A stretch of DNA of 64,000 nt from Mycogone perniciosa (GCA_025331125.1 JAOALB010000082.1:62001-126000), one strand, 5' to 3'; shown: positions 27,201 to 38,673, numbered from the stretch's first letter. A program made the numbers and translations. The notes: generated by a model from the sequence alone, not told the origin.

Positions 27201-28988
27201 GGTACGAGCAATGCAGCAACTTCCTCTACTACAGCCCTCATGTGGAGACACCTAGCCGCAGCAGTGCTGAAACACCCGAGGACTTCCATCAGTTCATGGC
27301 CTTGATCTGCGGCCAGAGTCATCCACTAAAGGATATCTCCAGGAAGAACCATAGCTTCTTCGTCTCGTTGACGCTGCCCGATCTTAACGACGCTACGGAC
27401 ATGCTACCTAGTATTGTCGTCGGGTCCGATGCTGTGGAACTTCGGGTAGACCTTTTACGGGACCAGCGACCCGATGCGGTTATGGAACAAATCTCGTTGC
27501 TGCGGCATGCGACTAGAAAACCTATCATATTTACTCTCCGGAGCGAATCGCAGGGTGGTAGGTTTCCAGATGGCATGGATGACGACCGTCTCACCCTCTA
27601 CCGCTTGGCCCTTCGGATGGGTGTAGAGTATATCGATTTGGAAGTCACATTAGCCGATGACATTCTCCAGACGGTGAAGGATTCTCAAGGGCACTCGATG
27701 ATTATCGCTTCTCATCATGACCCTCCCGGTGCGCTCTCATGGAGGAATGCCTCATGGATTCCATTCTATAATAAAGCACTACAGTATGGCGACGTGATCA
27801 AGCTGGTAGGCACTGCCAAGAACATCGAGGATAATTTTGACTTGGCGAGATTCAAATCCAGGATGTTGGCGACTCAGAAGACACCGATAATTGGTCTGAA
27901 CATGGGCACAGCTGGCAAGCTAAGTCGCATTCTCAACGGGTTTTTAACACCCGTCTCGCATCCAGATCTCCCTTTTAAGGCTGCTCCAGGACAGATGTCC
28001 GCTGCTGACATCCGGCGAGGTCTGTCCCTACTTGGTGAGATTGATCAACGCAACTTCTACCTTTTCGGCAAACCTATTTCTCAATCGCGCTCACCGGCTC
28101 TCCACAACACTCTCTTCAATCAGGTAGGTTTGCCGCACCAGTACCGACTCATGGAAACGGACAACGCCGAAGATCTGCGTGACGTGCTGCACAGTCCAGA
28201 CTTTGGAGGCGCTTCGGTCACAATTCCGCTCAAGAGGGACATGATGGACCATGTAGATGACCTTACGGTTGCGGCTAAGACAATTGGCGCCATCAACACG
28301 ATCATTCCCGTGGCTGGCAAAGCAAGTATCGGCAGTCAGCGGCTGCTTGGAGACAATACGGACTGGAAGGGCATGGTGTACACGCTTCGCAGAAGTGGTG
28401 TCACGACTCGAGCTGGTGATGATGCTGCCATGGTTGTCGGGTCAGGGGGCACGAGTCGAGCCGCTATCTTTGCGCTGCATTCTCTAGGTTTCAAGCCCAT
28501 TTATGTGATTGGACGAGATTTCAACAAGGTCAAGGGACTCACTGCGGACTTTCCGCGTGATTATGACGTTAAAGTCTTGGGCAGTCGATCCGAGGTAGAG
28601 CAACTCGCAACAAAACCTACGGTTGCGATCAGCACCATCCCCGCCGACAGGCCCATTGACCCTACCATGCAGGAGATTCTTGGCGCAGCCTTCTATTCAT
28701 CTCATGAACAAGCTCATCAGAGTCGGGTCCTTCTTGAAATGGCATACAAGCCTCGACACACTCCTGTAATTCAGATGGCCAAGGATTCTGGCGATTGGAC
28801 CACCATTTCCGGGTTGGAGGTCCTTGCAGCACAGGGTTGGTATCAGGTAGGTGGAACTGGCAATTACGTATACATCCGTCTCTATATGACTAACTTATTG
28901 GGTACAGTTCGAGCTTTGGACAGGCATCTTGCCTCTTTATAGCGACGCTGAAGAGGCTGTTCTCGGCGTGCAGTCAGCGACGGTGTGA
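24209..28988 (+). CDS. aro1: Pentafunctional AROM polypeptide (1,572 aa, 2 exons)
   Basis: This single cytosolic protein catalyses the five central steps of the shikimate pathway, from DAHP to EPSP. Domains in order: 3-dehydroquinate synthase (about 1-390; GGGVIGDMVGYVAATFMRG, PTTLLAMVDSSIGGKTA); EPSP synthase (about 395-840; GSKSISNRALILAALGSG, GNAGTASRF); shikimate kinase (about 860-1045; P-loop GMRGAGKTTAGR); type I dehydroquinase (about 1047-1280; EIDxR-like VELRVD, Schiff-base lysine in VIKLVGTAKN); and shikimate dehydrogenase (about 1287-1572; GKPISQSRSPALHN). Exons are 24209-28846 and 28908-28988. The 61-bp intron (GTAGGT..CTAAC..CAG) falls after GWYQ, and splicing restores the conserved FELWTG..AEEAVL end. 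Without splicing, the frame runs to 28,942 with an unrelated tail. All five active-site motifs look intact, so the protein should be fully functional. It is of typical family length. Confidence 0.97.
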
Positions 28989-30661
28989 TTTTCGCTGCGA
29001 CGCTTTCCGGTGTCTGGCACGGGCATGTGTGATTTTGATTAGGAACTGCTCCTTGACTCAACTCAGAGGAAGCTGGTATTTGACATAAAGAAAATGGAAA
29101 TCAACTTGAGAGTCTTCGTTTAGACGTGTGTCACTTATTCTCCGTATTAAGCACATAAGCATGTCAAGTCAAAGCGGCACTGTCTGGCCCAATTGCGTCC
29201 ACAGTACGAACCGTCCGAGCTTGAATATGACTTGTTTCGAAGTTGAAGAAATATCAGACTGATTCTACGTGCCGTAACGAAATATCTTAAGTTCTCTCAC
29301 GCCAGGTAAAGCCAAGATGCCATCCACTCCGCTGAACCACGGAAGGTACAAAAATAAATATTACTATAAAATTCTTACAGCAATTGAGTGCATAAACACA
29401 CACATAGCACGCTTTCCTCTTGTGGGGCCTCCTTTGGCGTACTCGTCGTGGAGGTCCAATTGAAAGACGAGTGCTCACACACATTATACCCCACTGAGCC
29501 TTGATGCGAAAGATTTTTTTCATTTATTAAGTTCTTTCGGCTCTGTATAGAGAATCCTTTTTGTCTAACCCATTTTCCCCCTGTTCCCTTCCCAGAAACG
29601 GTTCGATAAAAAGTAGTGCTATTAGTAGTACAAATGGCCCGAACCCGCTTATATATCTATGCAGTCACATCCCTTCATGAATCATTCCATTTCCAATAAA
29701 ATCACTCGACATTCCGCCGCAAGCAATCATGATGATAACGACTATGGTTCATGAACGCTGGTGATGGTACAAAAGTATAGTAGGGGAAAACATTCCCATA
29801 ACAGGTATGAAAAAAGACAAAAAATAAAGCCAGGTATAAAATGAGTCTCCCTGTACCGCTCCTTGAAGATATAAAAAGATTTTCTTTATTCTGTACAAGA
29901 TTAAATGGGCCGTGATCAAGTGAAAAGCAATGCATTTGGTGCAATTCATCCTGTTGTAAAAGAAATGATGTATCGTATTTGCGTGGCGTCATTCGTTTCA
30001 TTTTGACACGACATCGCCATAGTCAAAGAACACCGACGAGGCATATGCTCTAATCGGCATGCATGGTCCATAAGCTGGTTAAATCGACAAGAGAGTGTGT
30101 GTTTGTGGTGTTGTCATCAGAGCAGGGCGAGGCAGCCCAAAAGCCATGACGGCACCCATCGTCATTGTCGTCATCTTACTCCATCCAGCAATTCGTCGAT
30201 TCCAGGACACGCCAGGGCATGACGAAGGTGGGTGATGTCAGCGGTGGATGGAGGAAGCAGAGTGACGTCAGCGCTGCTCACTCGCCAACCAGGACCCTGC
30301 ATCTGCAAGAGGACCCTGAGACCCACAGAGGTCCACCCGGAACGGATGCACTCTGGAGCCTAATCCCTGTTCTCTCATTGGCTCTCTGTCCGATTGACTC
30401 CGTCGAGAGTGGACCAGCCGACAGGGAGGTGCTCCTTCTCCAGCAGACATAGCATCAGATGTCCCATGCCCCGCCGCCGACAACGTCATGCAGCATCATC
30501 CATATCTTGATCGCTCTTGCTGTCCGGCCTATTTTGCTTCCACTGAAGTGCCGATTGCATGTATGCACTGAAAATTCATGGATATGTGTGGTGTCATTAT
30601 TTTGCAGTAGTGCCGAATTCATACGTCCAGTGTCGCAACCCCAAGACCATGGCCGTCATCG
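28989..30661. other. Convergent intergenic region, AROM to zinc-finger gene
   Basis: About 1.67 kb lies between the 3' ends of AROM (+) and the zinc-finger gene (-). It should hold both 3' untranslated regions. The small open frames here (for example about 29,702-30,001 minus) have no family resemblance. No RNA gene or repeat was recognised, and the ten-base TACGGAGTAC motif is absent. Confidence 0.5.
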
Positions 30662-32575
30662 TTAGGTGCCGCCACGTCGCCGATGCTTGCCAGGCAGATC
30701 AACATCAGGGTGGCAGACTCGATAGTGTCTCGTCAACGCATCTGCTCGGCTGAATGTCTTCTCCTCCGTGCACAGGTTGCAGTGTACTTTCTGTTTCCTG
30801 GCGTTATGGATGGTATCCTCGTGTCTAGTCAGGTCATACGGTCGCGAGAAAACCGTGTTGCACGACTTTCCAGTGCTTGGGTTGATGCGATCGCAGCGAT
30901 GGGGACCGGCTTGGCTGTTGAGCAGACTTGAGGTCATACCCCCGTCTTGATGCGATCGCCCGCCTCCTAGACTATGCGTCTGCCTGTGCCCCTCGCGCTT
31001 GTGCTTTTGTAGTAGCGTCGGTGTCTCAAATCGAAGTGCACAGCCGTGATATGTGCATGTGTATGTCCCACCGTCTGCACCTGCGCCAACAGGTCGTCCT
31101 TGTAAAGCCGGTGTGTGTTTCCCGGACTCAGTAGAGTTTGAGTCTGTCGAGCCAAGCCGCGAGATCGGTGACTCTTGGCTCGTCCGTGGCTGAGCGATGA
31201 ATGGGTAACGCTGGGGCACTTGAATTCCCGTAGGCAAGTGTGCCTGCAGGCAGCCGAGTTGGCCACCGTTGGCCCCCTGCCCAAAGCTGGACGTATTGGA
31301 TCCATCTGAGCTCGCGCCAACAATAACCCTACCGAATTGGTCCACCCCAAAGTTGGCAGTGCTGTGGGGGAACAACGGGAAGTTCGTCTCCTCGTCTGGG
31401 TCGTTGAATTCGAGCATTGCATCTTTGGGGGAAATGGTCTGAGGTGTTCCAGTCTCGGTCTTTCCGGTTTGCTGTTGTAAGAGCTGGGCTTCATGTCTAG
31501 CCTTGTTTTGTTCGCGCATTCGCTGTGCAGAATTGAATGTAATGTTTCCCTGGCAGGCAGCCCAGTCTTGTATCGGAGACGGTGCTAATGGTGATCCGTG
31601 TCGAAAAGGAGATATCTCTCGAGATTTTGCTGATGAGGGCGAGTGGTGCACAGTGCTCAAGTGCTGGCTATTGGCGGCATTGATGCGCTGATTGAAAACA
31701 TCATTATTCGGCGAGGCTGTCATATGGGTTTGCGATGGCGGTGATGACGCCGTAATGGTGAAGTTCGGACTGTAGAGCTCATCCCCATAGACATCAGTCA
31801 TGGTGCGGTCGAGCTTCGGTACATTGCCATGACCTGCGGACCAAAAGTGTGAGTCTTGGTCGGCGCCCAGTGGTTGATGCTGCAATCGGTGCCTACCTTG
31901 TCTCCGCCTATCGACCGAGTCCAGTTCGCCAACCGTTGGTGTGGCCGGTGAGTCACCTGCTATAGAACTTGCCACCGAAGCGGGATGTGACCGGGTCGAG
32001 CCACTGGCAAAGTCTGGCGCAGGCAGGAGAGTGCGATCAGTACGCGGCTTGCTTCTGGGACCTGGCCCAGGTATCGTCACTGGATAGGCCATTTCAGTTA
32101 CGGCGGCGTTGTCGAAATGTTGGTAGCCTGTATATGATCCCACCGGCTTCGCCAGCTGGTAATACGGACTACCAGCGTTCATGTTCATGTCGAACCCGTC
32201 ACCGGTGGAGTCGTTGATGGCGATTTGCGGATTTGACATGTGCTGGGGGAATGGCGAAGCCGGTCCTGCAGAGCCCAGTGAGGAAAGTGAAGATTCGCGG
32301 TTGTGAGAGAAGCGTCCAAGCTTTGGTGTGAGCTGAGTGGCACCTCCCCATGTGTCAGATTGCATTAGATCCGGCGGGAAGGTGTTGACAAATGCAGTCA
32401 GACTGTCGAGATGCGGTGATGAAAGTTCAGTCGGCGCCAGACGCTCAAACCCGTGGTCGTCAGGGTATTCAAAGAAGAAGTCGTCGTGCGGTTGCTCTTG
32501 GTGTCGCTGGTGGGGATAATGCTGTGGTTGCTGTGAGTGTTGTTGGTATGTTGGGATGTAAGCCAGAGATATCAT
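30662..32575 (-). CDS. C2H2 zinc-finger transcription factor (616 aa if spliced)
   Basis: This is a probable nuclear DNA-binding regulator. The last about 134 residues hold the fingers: CTYHGC..LLQKHKREGH; an unusual second finger CDRINPSTGKSCNTVFSRPY with LTRHEDTIH; and a third, CNLCTEEKTFSR..LTRHYRVCH, followed by a basic tail (GKHRRRG). The long N-terminal part is low-complexity and rich in Q, S, P and H, as in activation regions. The finger layout is shared with a conserved ascomycete group that I associate, without certainty, with Rpn4-like proteasome regulators. I chose the ATG at 32,575 (MISLAYIPTYQQ) because the 90 in-frame codons upstream look like untranslated leader. A 63-bp GT..AG segment at 31,834-31,896, a multiple of three without stops, is probably an intron. 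If it is retained, the protein has 637 residues. Confidence 0.8.
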   Translation of the reverse strand: MISLAYIPTYQQHSQQPQHYPHQRHQEQPHDDFFFEYPDDHGFERLAPTELSSPHLDSLTAFVNTFPPDLMQSDTWGGATQLTPKLGRFSHNRESSLSSLGSAGPASPFPQHMSNPQIAINDSTGDGFDMNMNAGSPYYQLAKPVGSYTGYQHFDNAAVTEMAYPVTIPGPGPRSKPRTDRTLLPAPDFASGSTRSHPASVASSIAGDSPATPTVGELDSVDRRRQGRHRLQHQPLGADQDSHFWSAGHGNVPKLDRTMTDVYGDELYSPNFTITASSPPSQTHMTASPNNDVFNQRINAANSQHLSTVHHSPSSAKSREISPFRHGSPLAPSPIQDWAACQGNITFNSAQRMREQNKARHEAQLLQQQTGKTETGTPQTISPKDAMLEFNDPDEETNFPLFPHSTANFGVDQFGRVIVGASSDGSNTSSFGQGANGGQLGCLQAHLPTGIQVPQRYPFIAQPRTSQESPISRLGSTDSNSTESGKHTPALQGRPVGAGADGGTYTCTYHGCALRFETPTLLQKHKREGHRQTHSLGGGRSHQDGGMTSSLLNSQAGPHRCDRINPSTGKSCNTVFSRPYDLTRHEDTIHNARKQKVHCNLCTEEKTFSRADALTRHYRVCHPDVDLPGKHRRRGGT

Positions 32576-35502
32576 GATGATATGACCAAAGGTTGAAGGA
32601 GATGGGTAAGTTAGGTTGAGCTTGAGTCCGGGTGGCAAACCAGCTGTCTTTATAACAATGCCAACCGGTCCAGCCGGTTCCGAATGTGTGTACTTACTTC
32701 GTATGTCGGACAGACAGGTTTGCTCGGGAATCTGGAGGGGAGGGGGCGTGCGATGATGAAAGAGGGAGGGGGCGTGCGTCAACTTTGGAAGTATGCCCCA
32801 CAGTGGAGGCCGCGATGGGGCCTGGATTGGACAGTCAAGGGACATGTCATCGGCATCTTTCTACGGGCATTCCGCTGCCTTCGAAAATCAAGGCGAAAGA
32901 GAGGGCCTTTGACGTCTGATGCAAAGGGCAAGCAGAGCGCCAACACAGATGGACCTGGTTGCTTCGGTGGACTTCCGTCAGTCTCAAGGCCTGTTTGGCA
33001 TGACAGATGATTCTGGGGGATTCATCAGCTTAGCAAGCGCATACCACATAATGGAACAGATCTCCGGCCAATGTTTTTCTTTCTCATCAGTGACACAGTC
33101 CAAGGTGCTCGAAGAAGGGTGGTGTTCATCCACGGCCCAACGTTCTGCTGGACTGGGCGTGGTCGAAGCGTGTGCAAGATTTTAGACGTCGCATCTGTGA
33201 CGTATGCACTACAAATACGCCGATCCACGGCCATCCCTGTTCAGCGCTCTCAGCCACAGTCTTAGTGAACAGCGCAGGCCTCAATGGCACTCGGACATAC
33301 GGAGAAGAGACACGCAAAATGCGACGTTCCGCCACAAAGCCACAGTCGATGCTTTTGTAATCCATCACATGACCCTCACGGAGCTCCTCCGCATTCCGCT
33401 CTCCGAGACCAAGTGCTGGAATTATTACTAGTAGTATAGTATGTGATTATTAAGGACGTGGAATGACAATGGTATGTATTTGAGTTTTCCATCTCGAATT
33501 TTCCAGCACAAGACGGCGTACTCCGTATCTCCGGTTCTTTTCCCGCCCACTATCTGGTCATGCATTCTGTACAATCGGGCGATTGGGCACGTATGTTACA
33601 TGCCATGCATGGCGCGACTGCTACCAAGCATTTCCCAACAAAGTAGTCATGGTTGTTTTAAGAAAGAGAAGAAGAAAATTCTGCTATAGGAGAAAAAAAT
33701 TTTCGTTTCGTGCGTGGTCGGTACTGTGAGCTCGGCCAGGCCGGTTTGGCTGTCGGAGACCACCGGCATTGAGTATTGAGCCAATCAGACGGGCCCAGAA
33801 ATTAGAAATTCAGAACCTTCAATGCCGCGGCTCGTGTAGACTCAGCCACATTCCTGCGGTTGCGGCATCCGGACGCAAGGCCGATGGGGCCGAGATCTGG
33901 TCTCGTCTGCACGCCAACATCGAGCTGAACGAGGGCTCGTCTCACGGCTCGTGACGATCGTTCTCCATAGAGCATTTTAGGGCTGAGCTCCGAGTTATTT
34001 GCCCGACAAGATGACCTGAATATCTGAACCATAACCCTGGCCGGCTGACAGTCGCATGTCATTTTTATGTACGTACGAGTGAGTACGTGCATGAAAGCCA
34101 GCTACTAGTAGTATGGCAGTCTCCGGCGAAGTTCGGCCTGGACTCGGCATGTAACGGCTTTCCGCAGCCCCGTTCAGACCACCCGAAATCATTCGGCCAT
34201 GTGGCCGTTGGATTGGCATCAAGTGACGAACCCATTCGGTTTTGTCCACGATACTTTCAACTCTATGATTCACATTTTGGCCGGCATACCTACGTAAATC
34301 GAGTCCACCTTTTGGACACGAGGTCACGGGAGGGCTGCCATCAGATCAGTGCATCTTGGATGCCTCCTCAGCTGAGCCAGCATTGTCCCAGCTGCGAACA
34401 TACGAGTACTATGCTATGTACGGAGTACGAGGAGCCATCTCCTCTTTTAGGGGCTGTAGGTGGAACCACCATTTCTTATGCCCCTTGGACGGGATTTTCT
34501 ATTTATCGTGAGTGATCGTGGACTACAGCACAGCCATTGTCATTCATCGGGGCTGGCTTAAAGCATATTACTAGTACCTACTACTACCTTGGTAGCTGCA
34601 CGGAGGAGTGTAAATCTACCTATATTTAGCACTCATCCACGTGGATACTGCAAGTCCTAGTTTTTGCGCTATCACGACTCTAGCGACACATTTCTCAACA
34701 TCTGTATTAACATGCCGTGGTTGTATCTCTCCAAATTATCTTACATTCACTATTGATCCAAGTCCATGGCTATATTAGTAACTACGTACTAGATATCTGC
34801 CAACAAACCAAAGCTCCGGTGCGAGACATCGTCCGGTACATACTAGTAGCTAACAACCGATCTTTATCCTGATAACACCGTACCAGTGAACCCATTGGAT
34901 TCAATGCATCCAACCACATGGCTCTTAGCTTAAGCAAATGCCTGGTAAGCTGTCTTAGGCAAGAGAGCTCCTTCTCGGCCCGGCAAATTGCCAAGCGCCA
35001 CGAACATCGAACACCGTGAAGCGAATTATGATCCAATAATTCAACTGTCTGGTCTATACTCACAGGGCAAGTTTCAGGCAACAGCCCAGAAGATGGCATC
35101 GTATTTGTTGTAAGCCCAGAGCGATGTTACAAGTGGGGACGGAAGACGGTAGCTGTGAGTGTCGCCAAGTTTGACTCATAATAAACACGGTACCTGGATG
35201 GGAAAGCAGCAATAGTCGATACCGATATCATGATATAGCTGGATGTTGATCTGTCATGCGTGGGATCGCGTGGGTTTCACTCGGACAACAACAACAACAA
35301 CAACAACAATGACGAAGATAGTGCCACGTGAGCGATTTACCATTATGCCTAATTGTATCCCGCCTGTTCCCCGTATGGTACATAACGCCTAAAAGCATAC
35401 CAAGATTCCATGATTATCATAAAAACGCAATACAGCCGCCGCGGAAAACGCGAAAGAGACGCCCAGAACCCGTTAAAGGAAAAATCTAACACCGTGCAAG
35501 AA
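32576..35502. other. Long intergenic region, zinc-finger gene to histone H4
   Basis: About 2.9 kb contains no supported gene. It should include the zinc-finger gene's promoter and long 5' leader (an open frame reaches 32,845) and the 3' region of H4. Several 60-140-codon open frames between 33.0 and 35.1 kb overlap one another on both strands and match no family. Two TACGGAGTAC motifs occur, as the reverse complement at 33,528-33,537 and forward at 34,419-34,428. There is also a CAA-type triplet run near 35,284-35,309. Confidence 0.5.
35284..35309 (+). repeat. ACA/CAA trinucleotide repeat
   Basis: About eight ACA units in an uninterrupted run, roughly 200 bp beyond the histone H4 stop codon. 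It is a simple sequence repeat that is likely to vary in length between strains. Confidence 0.8.
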
Positions 35503-36016
35503 TTAACCACCGAAACCATACAGCGTACGACCTTGTCGCTTCAGGGCATATACCACATCAAGTGATGTGACCGTCTTTCGTTTAGCGTGCTCGGTGTATG
35601 TGACTGCATCCCGAATAACACCCTCGAGGAATGTCTTGAGGACGCCACGGGTCTCCTCATAGATCACTGCCAGCGCGTTAGTTATGTTCGGTGCGATAGA
35701 CACGCAGACTAGATGGTACATACTTGCTGAAATACGCTTGACACCACCTCGACGGGCGAGACGTCGGATGGCAGGCTTGGTGATGCCCTGGATATTGTCA
35801 CGAAGAATCTTCCGGTGTCGCTTGGCACCGCCCTTGCCAAGACCCTTGCCGCCCTTGCCGCCTGATGTCACGTTAGCCTAATGTTTCCTGTGACGATGGG
35901 ATCGACGCGTCGGCGCCTGAGACGCGACCTTGTCGGTGGAGAGGCAAAGCACTGTCCATTCGAATGGACGAACTCCGTCTTGGGAGGATTGGTGTCGGTT
36001 ACTTACGTCCAGTCAT
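35503..36016 (-). CDS. hhf1: Histone H4 (103 aa, 3 exons)
   Basis: This core histone pairs with H3 in the nucleosome. Exons on the minus strand are 36007-36016, 35724-35861 and 35503-35666. The first exon has only 10 nt (ATG ACT GGA C). Splicing gives MTGRGKGGKGLGKGG at the start, which restores the conserved N-terminus, and ISAMIYEETRG at the second junction. The total is exactly 103 residues ending in LYGFGG, the canonical H4 length. Intron 1 is 145 bp (GTAAGT..CAG). Intron 2 is 57 bp (GTATGT..CTAAC..CAG), a multiple of three with no stop, so an unspliced frame reads as a false 122-residue H4. The gene is divergent from H3, sharing a 1.4-kb upstream region. Confidence 0.98.
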
Positions 36017-37408
36017 GATGATATGTGTGTGGCGGGTTTGATAAAATATGATGTGTGCTCGGATGTGCCTGGAAGTTTGGGCTGTTGCAGCGAATAGATG
36101 GTGGTGGAGATAAGAAGGAGGAAGAAGAGGTGGCAACGCGCCGGCTTAAGTACCGGTGGGCCGGATCACTGATCAGTTGGTGAGGAAATTGGTGGCGCGT
36201 ATCAGCCACCGCGTGCACCGAACGGCTGGAGTACCAATTGTGTGGGGAACCGCGAAAAAAAATAAACAACACGGATACGGAGTACTGTCTGTACTAATAG
36301 TGCCTGTGGTATTGCCCTGTAGGCTTGGTATACAAGTACCGTCAGTACTCCGTACTATTCTAGTATGTACCTGGTAGTAATAGGACCTCTACTACAGTAT
36401 GTACCAGTCCTCTATAGTATGCAGGGAAGGGGGACAAAATGCGTGATATTCCCTCTTCCTGCTACTGCTACTGGGTAGAAATTCTGTACTCCGTATGTCT
36501 GAGCCTAATATGTATTATAACTGCTACCTATTTACATATACAGGCGTGTAATCCTAACCAGTTCTAGTACGGAGTACGGAGTAAGTATCTAGGTAGTCGT
36601 AGGCGTAAATACCCGTACCTGGAACCATTGGTCCCTTAGCAAGCAGCGACGTCTAGTATATCATACTAGTACTAGTAGTGCTAGTAAGGCTAAAGGCAGT
36701 CTATTGAATACTCGTAAGAGTCATGGAGTATACCTGTTTACACCAGCAAAAAGATTAGATACTATTTATTTCAGATAGATTGAGATTTACTATAGTAAAA
36801 AAAAGTAAAATTCCATAAAGTATAATTATCCATCCAAGCACCAATTAACATATAATTAAAATAATACTATCCACTATTAAATTAAGATGTATTATATATT
36901 ACTCTAATACTAGAGAATATTCTAGGGTAGCCACTTTGTAAACATTGGGGATTATTTGATTATGGCGTGCTTGTAATATTTGGGGTGGCTGGCATCTATG
37001 CGAAGATAGAAACGGACCAATCAGAAAATAGGGATGCATATGGCATTGCATTTTTTTTTCGCCCTGCTCGTGGAGATTTAGCTGACTACCTAGTATGCGT
37101 GAATGTGGGTCGCGCCAAAGGGATATGCTGATTACTCTATTTTTTCCTCCCCCTCCTGGGCCTGTTTTGCCATTTCCAGCAATCGAAATTCCCAACGCGC
37201 GCGCACGGTCCAAGTGTGCTTCAGATCAGCCGCCGCCCCAGGCAGGTGTGAGGCTCAGGTATTAAAGCACTTCCCCCGCCTTCTACCTCTTCCAGTTTTC
37301 CCTCCTGCATCACACACCCACATCTGACTCTCGCCCCCACTACAACCACAACCACAACTATTACCCATCACCAATATCAACCTCATCCGCCTTTAATCAT
37401 CGTCAACA
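36017..37408. promoter_or_regulatory. Shared divergent H4/H3 upstream region
   Basis: This 1,392-bp stretch separates the H4 and H3 start codons and should contain both promoters. CCAAT-type boxes are visible at 36,188-36,192 (minus orientation, about 170 bp from the H4 ATG), 36,234-36,238 and 37,017-37,021. The H3 leader is rich in pyrimidine and CA and ends in CGTCAACAATGG around the start. The middle (36,276-36,584) carries four exact TACGGAGTAC motifs and one near copy. Positions about 36,770-36,910 are strongly AT-rich, like the mutated block. Coordinate S-phase control of the pair is expected from known fungal histone pairs but is not shown by a specific site. Confidence 0.6.
36276..36584. 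repeat. Cluster of TACGGAGTAC motifs
   Basis: Exact motifs lie at 36,276 (+), 36,345 (-), 36,486 (-) and 36,568 (+), and a near copy ending GTAA overlaps the last one. The sequence around them is full of AGTACTAGTA-like fragments. It is the densest cluster in the window and sits between H4 and H3. Confidence 0.7.
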
Positions 37409-37934
37409 ATGGCTCGCACCAAGCAAACCGCCCGAAAGTCCACTGGTGGCAAGGCCCCACGAAAGCAGCTCGCCTCCAAGGCTGGTAAGTACCTCTGCCC
37501 AACGCGCCACGTCAGCCACATGCGATGCTGACCATGTCAACCAGCCCGCAAAAGCGCACCATCTACTGGTGGTGTCAAGAAGCCTCACCGCTATAAGCCC
37601 GGCACCGTTGCTCTCCGTGAGATTCGACGATACCAGAAGTCCACCGAACTTCTGATCCGCAAGCTGCCCTTCCAGCGTCTGGTAAGAGCCACAAGCATCA
37701 CCAATCCTACGTGACCTATATCTAACCCGGCTTTAGGTCCGTGAAATCGCTCAGGACTTCAAGAGCGACCTTCGCTTCCAGTCTTCCGCCATCGGTGCCC
37801 TCCAGGAGTCGGTTGAGTCCTACCTCGTCTCTCTTTTCGAGGACACCAACTTGTGCGCCATTCACGCCAAGCGTGTCACCATCCAGTCCAAGGACATTCA
37901 ACTGGCTCGTCGTCTCCGAGGCGAGCGCAACTAA
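37409..37934 (+). CDS. hht1: Histone H3 (136 aa, 3 exons)
   Basis: This core histone carries the major modification tail. Exons are 37409-37484, 37545-37681 and 37737-37934, with introns of 60 bp (GTAAGT..CAG) and 55 bp (GTAAGA..CTAAC..TAG). The product starts MARTKQTARKSTGGKAP and ends RRLRGERN, exactly 136 residues including the initiator methionine. Lysines 4, 9, 14, 27 and 36 are all present. It is the replicative fungal H3 form rather than CENP-A. Its 5' partner is the divergent H4 gene. Confidence 0.98.
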
Positions 37935-38673
37935 GTTTGCGGTAGAAGAATACATCAGGGGTTATGACTTTGCTTTAGTACGATGGATTCACGGTCTTAG
38001 GGGATAATCACGGCGTTACAACGAGAGACTTGCTTTATACAATTGGGATGTATATTACATACGCAGCCGGAGATGCTGCCTGAATGCAATAAGGCGTGAT
38101 CGTTTTATGATACCAATTACTTGTCTACCATGTGCACTCTCGAACTGTAGTCATAACACGGCGCGCTCAGCATGTTTATATACCGCACCGAAGCTCACCC
38201 AAGGAACGCAAAAGTGGATATCTGCAGCGCAAATCCCAGAGTTCAGCCGAACATTGCAATATGACATGGTATAGACTTCGGTGATAAATGTGAGCTGTAC
38301 TTCGTATTATTCGAACATCAAATCATTATGTTCCCCTGTTGTCATCTACGTGATGGGATCGACTTTGGCACTGACGAGAAGGTATATGGGTTCACATTCT
38401 CTTGCTATGTACCGCTCCCGGGCGAAGCCCAACTCGTATCGTTGATGTCTTGTTATACGTACAGGCTCCGTCATGACACGCGGGTTTGTCATGAGTTACT
38501 GCCGCGGCATAACACGTACCGAACTGGGAGACGCGTGGACAATTCAAATCTGGTAGAGAATAGGGAGCATAAAACAAACACCGTGATAGGTAGGAAAGAA
38601 AAAAAGACAATTTCGTCCGAGCCAGTCCAATACACATTATATACACAACCAATTTTTCAAAAACTCGCATGGT
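37935..38673. other. Convergent H3/RPA190 intergenic region
   Basis: A 739-bp stretch between the 3' ends of H3 (+) and RPA190 (-). No gene, RNA or repeat was recognised. A near variant of the decamer (TACTTCGTA) lies at about 38,297. Both terminators should be here. Confidence 0.5.

Noticed and set aside
24209..28942. Single-exon AROM of 1,577 residues
   Set aside because: The final about 31 residues are intron read-through; splicing restores the conserved shikimate dehydrogenase end.
29702..30001. Minus-strand frame of 99 codons with a hydrophobic stretch
   Set aside because: It lies in the convergent AROM/zinc-finger interval with no family match. The hydrophobic part alone is weak evidence.
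32576..32845. Zinc-finger protein extended by 90 residues
   Set aside because: The extension is Pro-rich low-complexity sequence typical of a translated leader. It cannot be excluded, but the ATG at 32,575 is preferred.
33025..35099. Several overlapping 60-140-codon open frames on both strands
   Set aside because: They overlap each other, show no conserved motif, and lie in DNA best explained as promoter and 3' regions.
35503..35871. A 122-residue histone H4 variant
   Set aside because: The extra 19 residues are exactly a GT..AG intron, and the N-terminus is restored by a further 10-nt exon. The spliced product is canonical H4.
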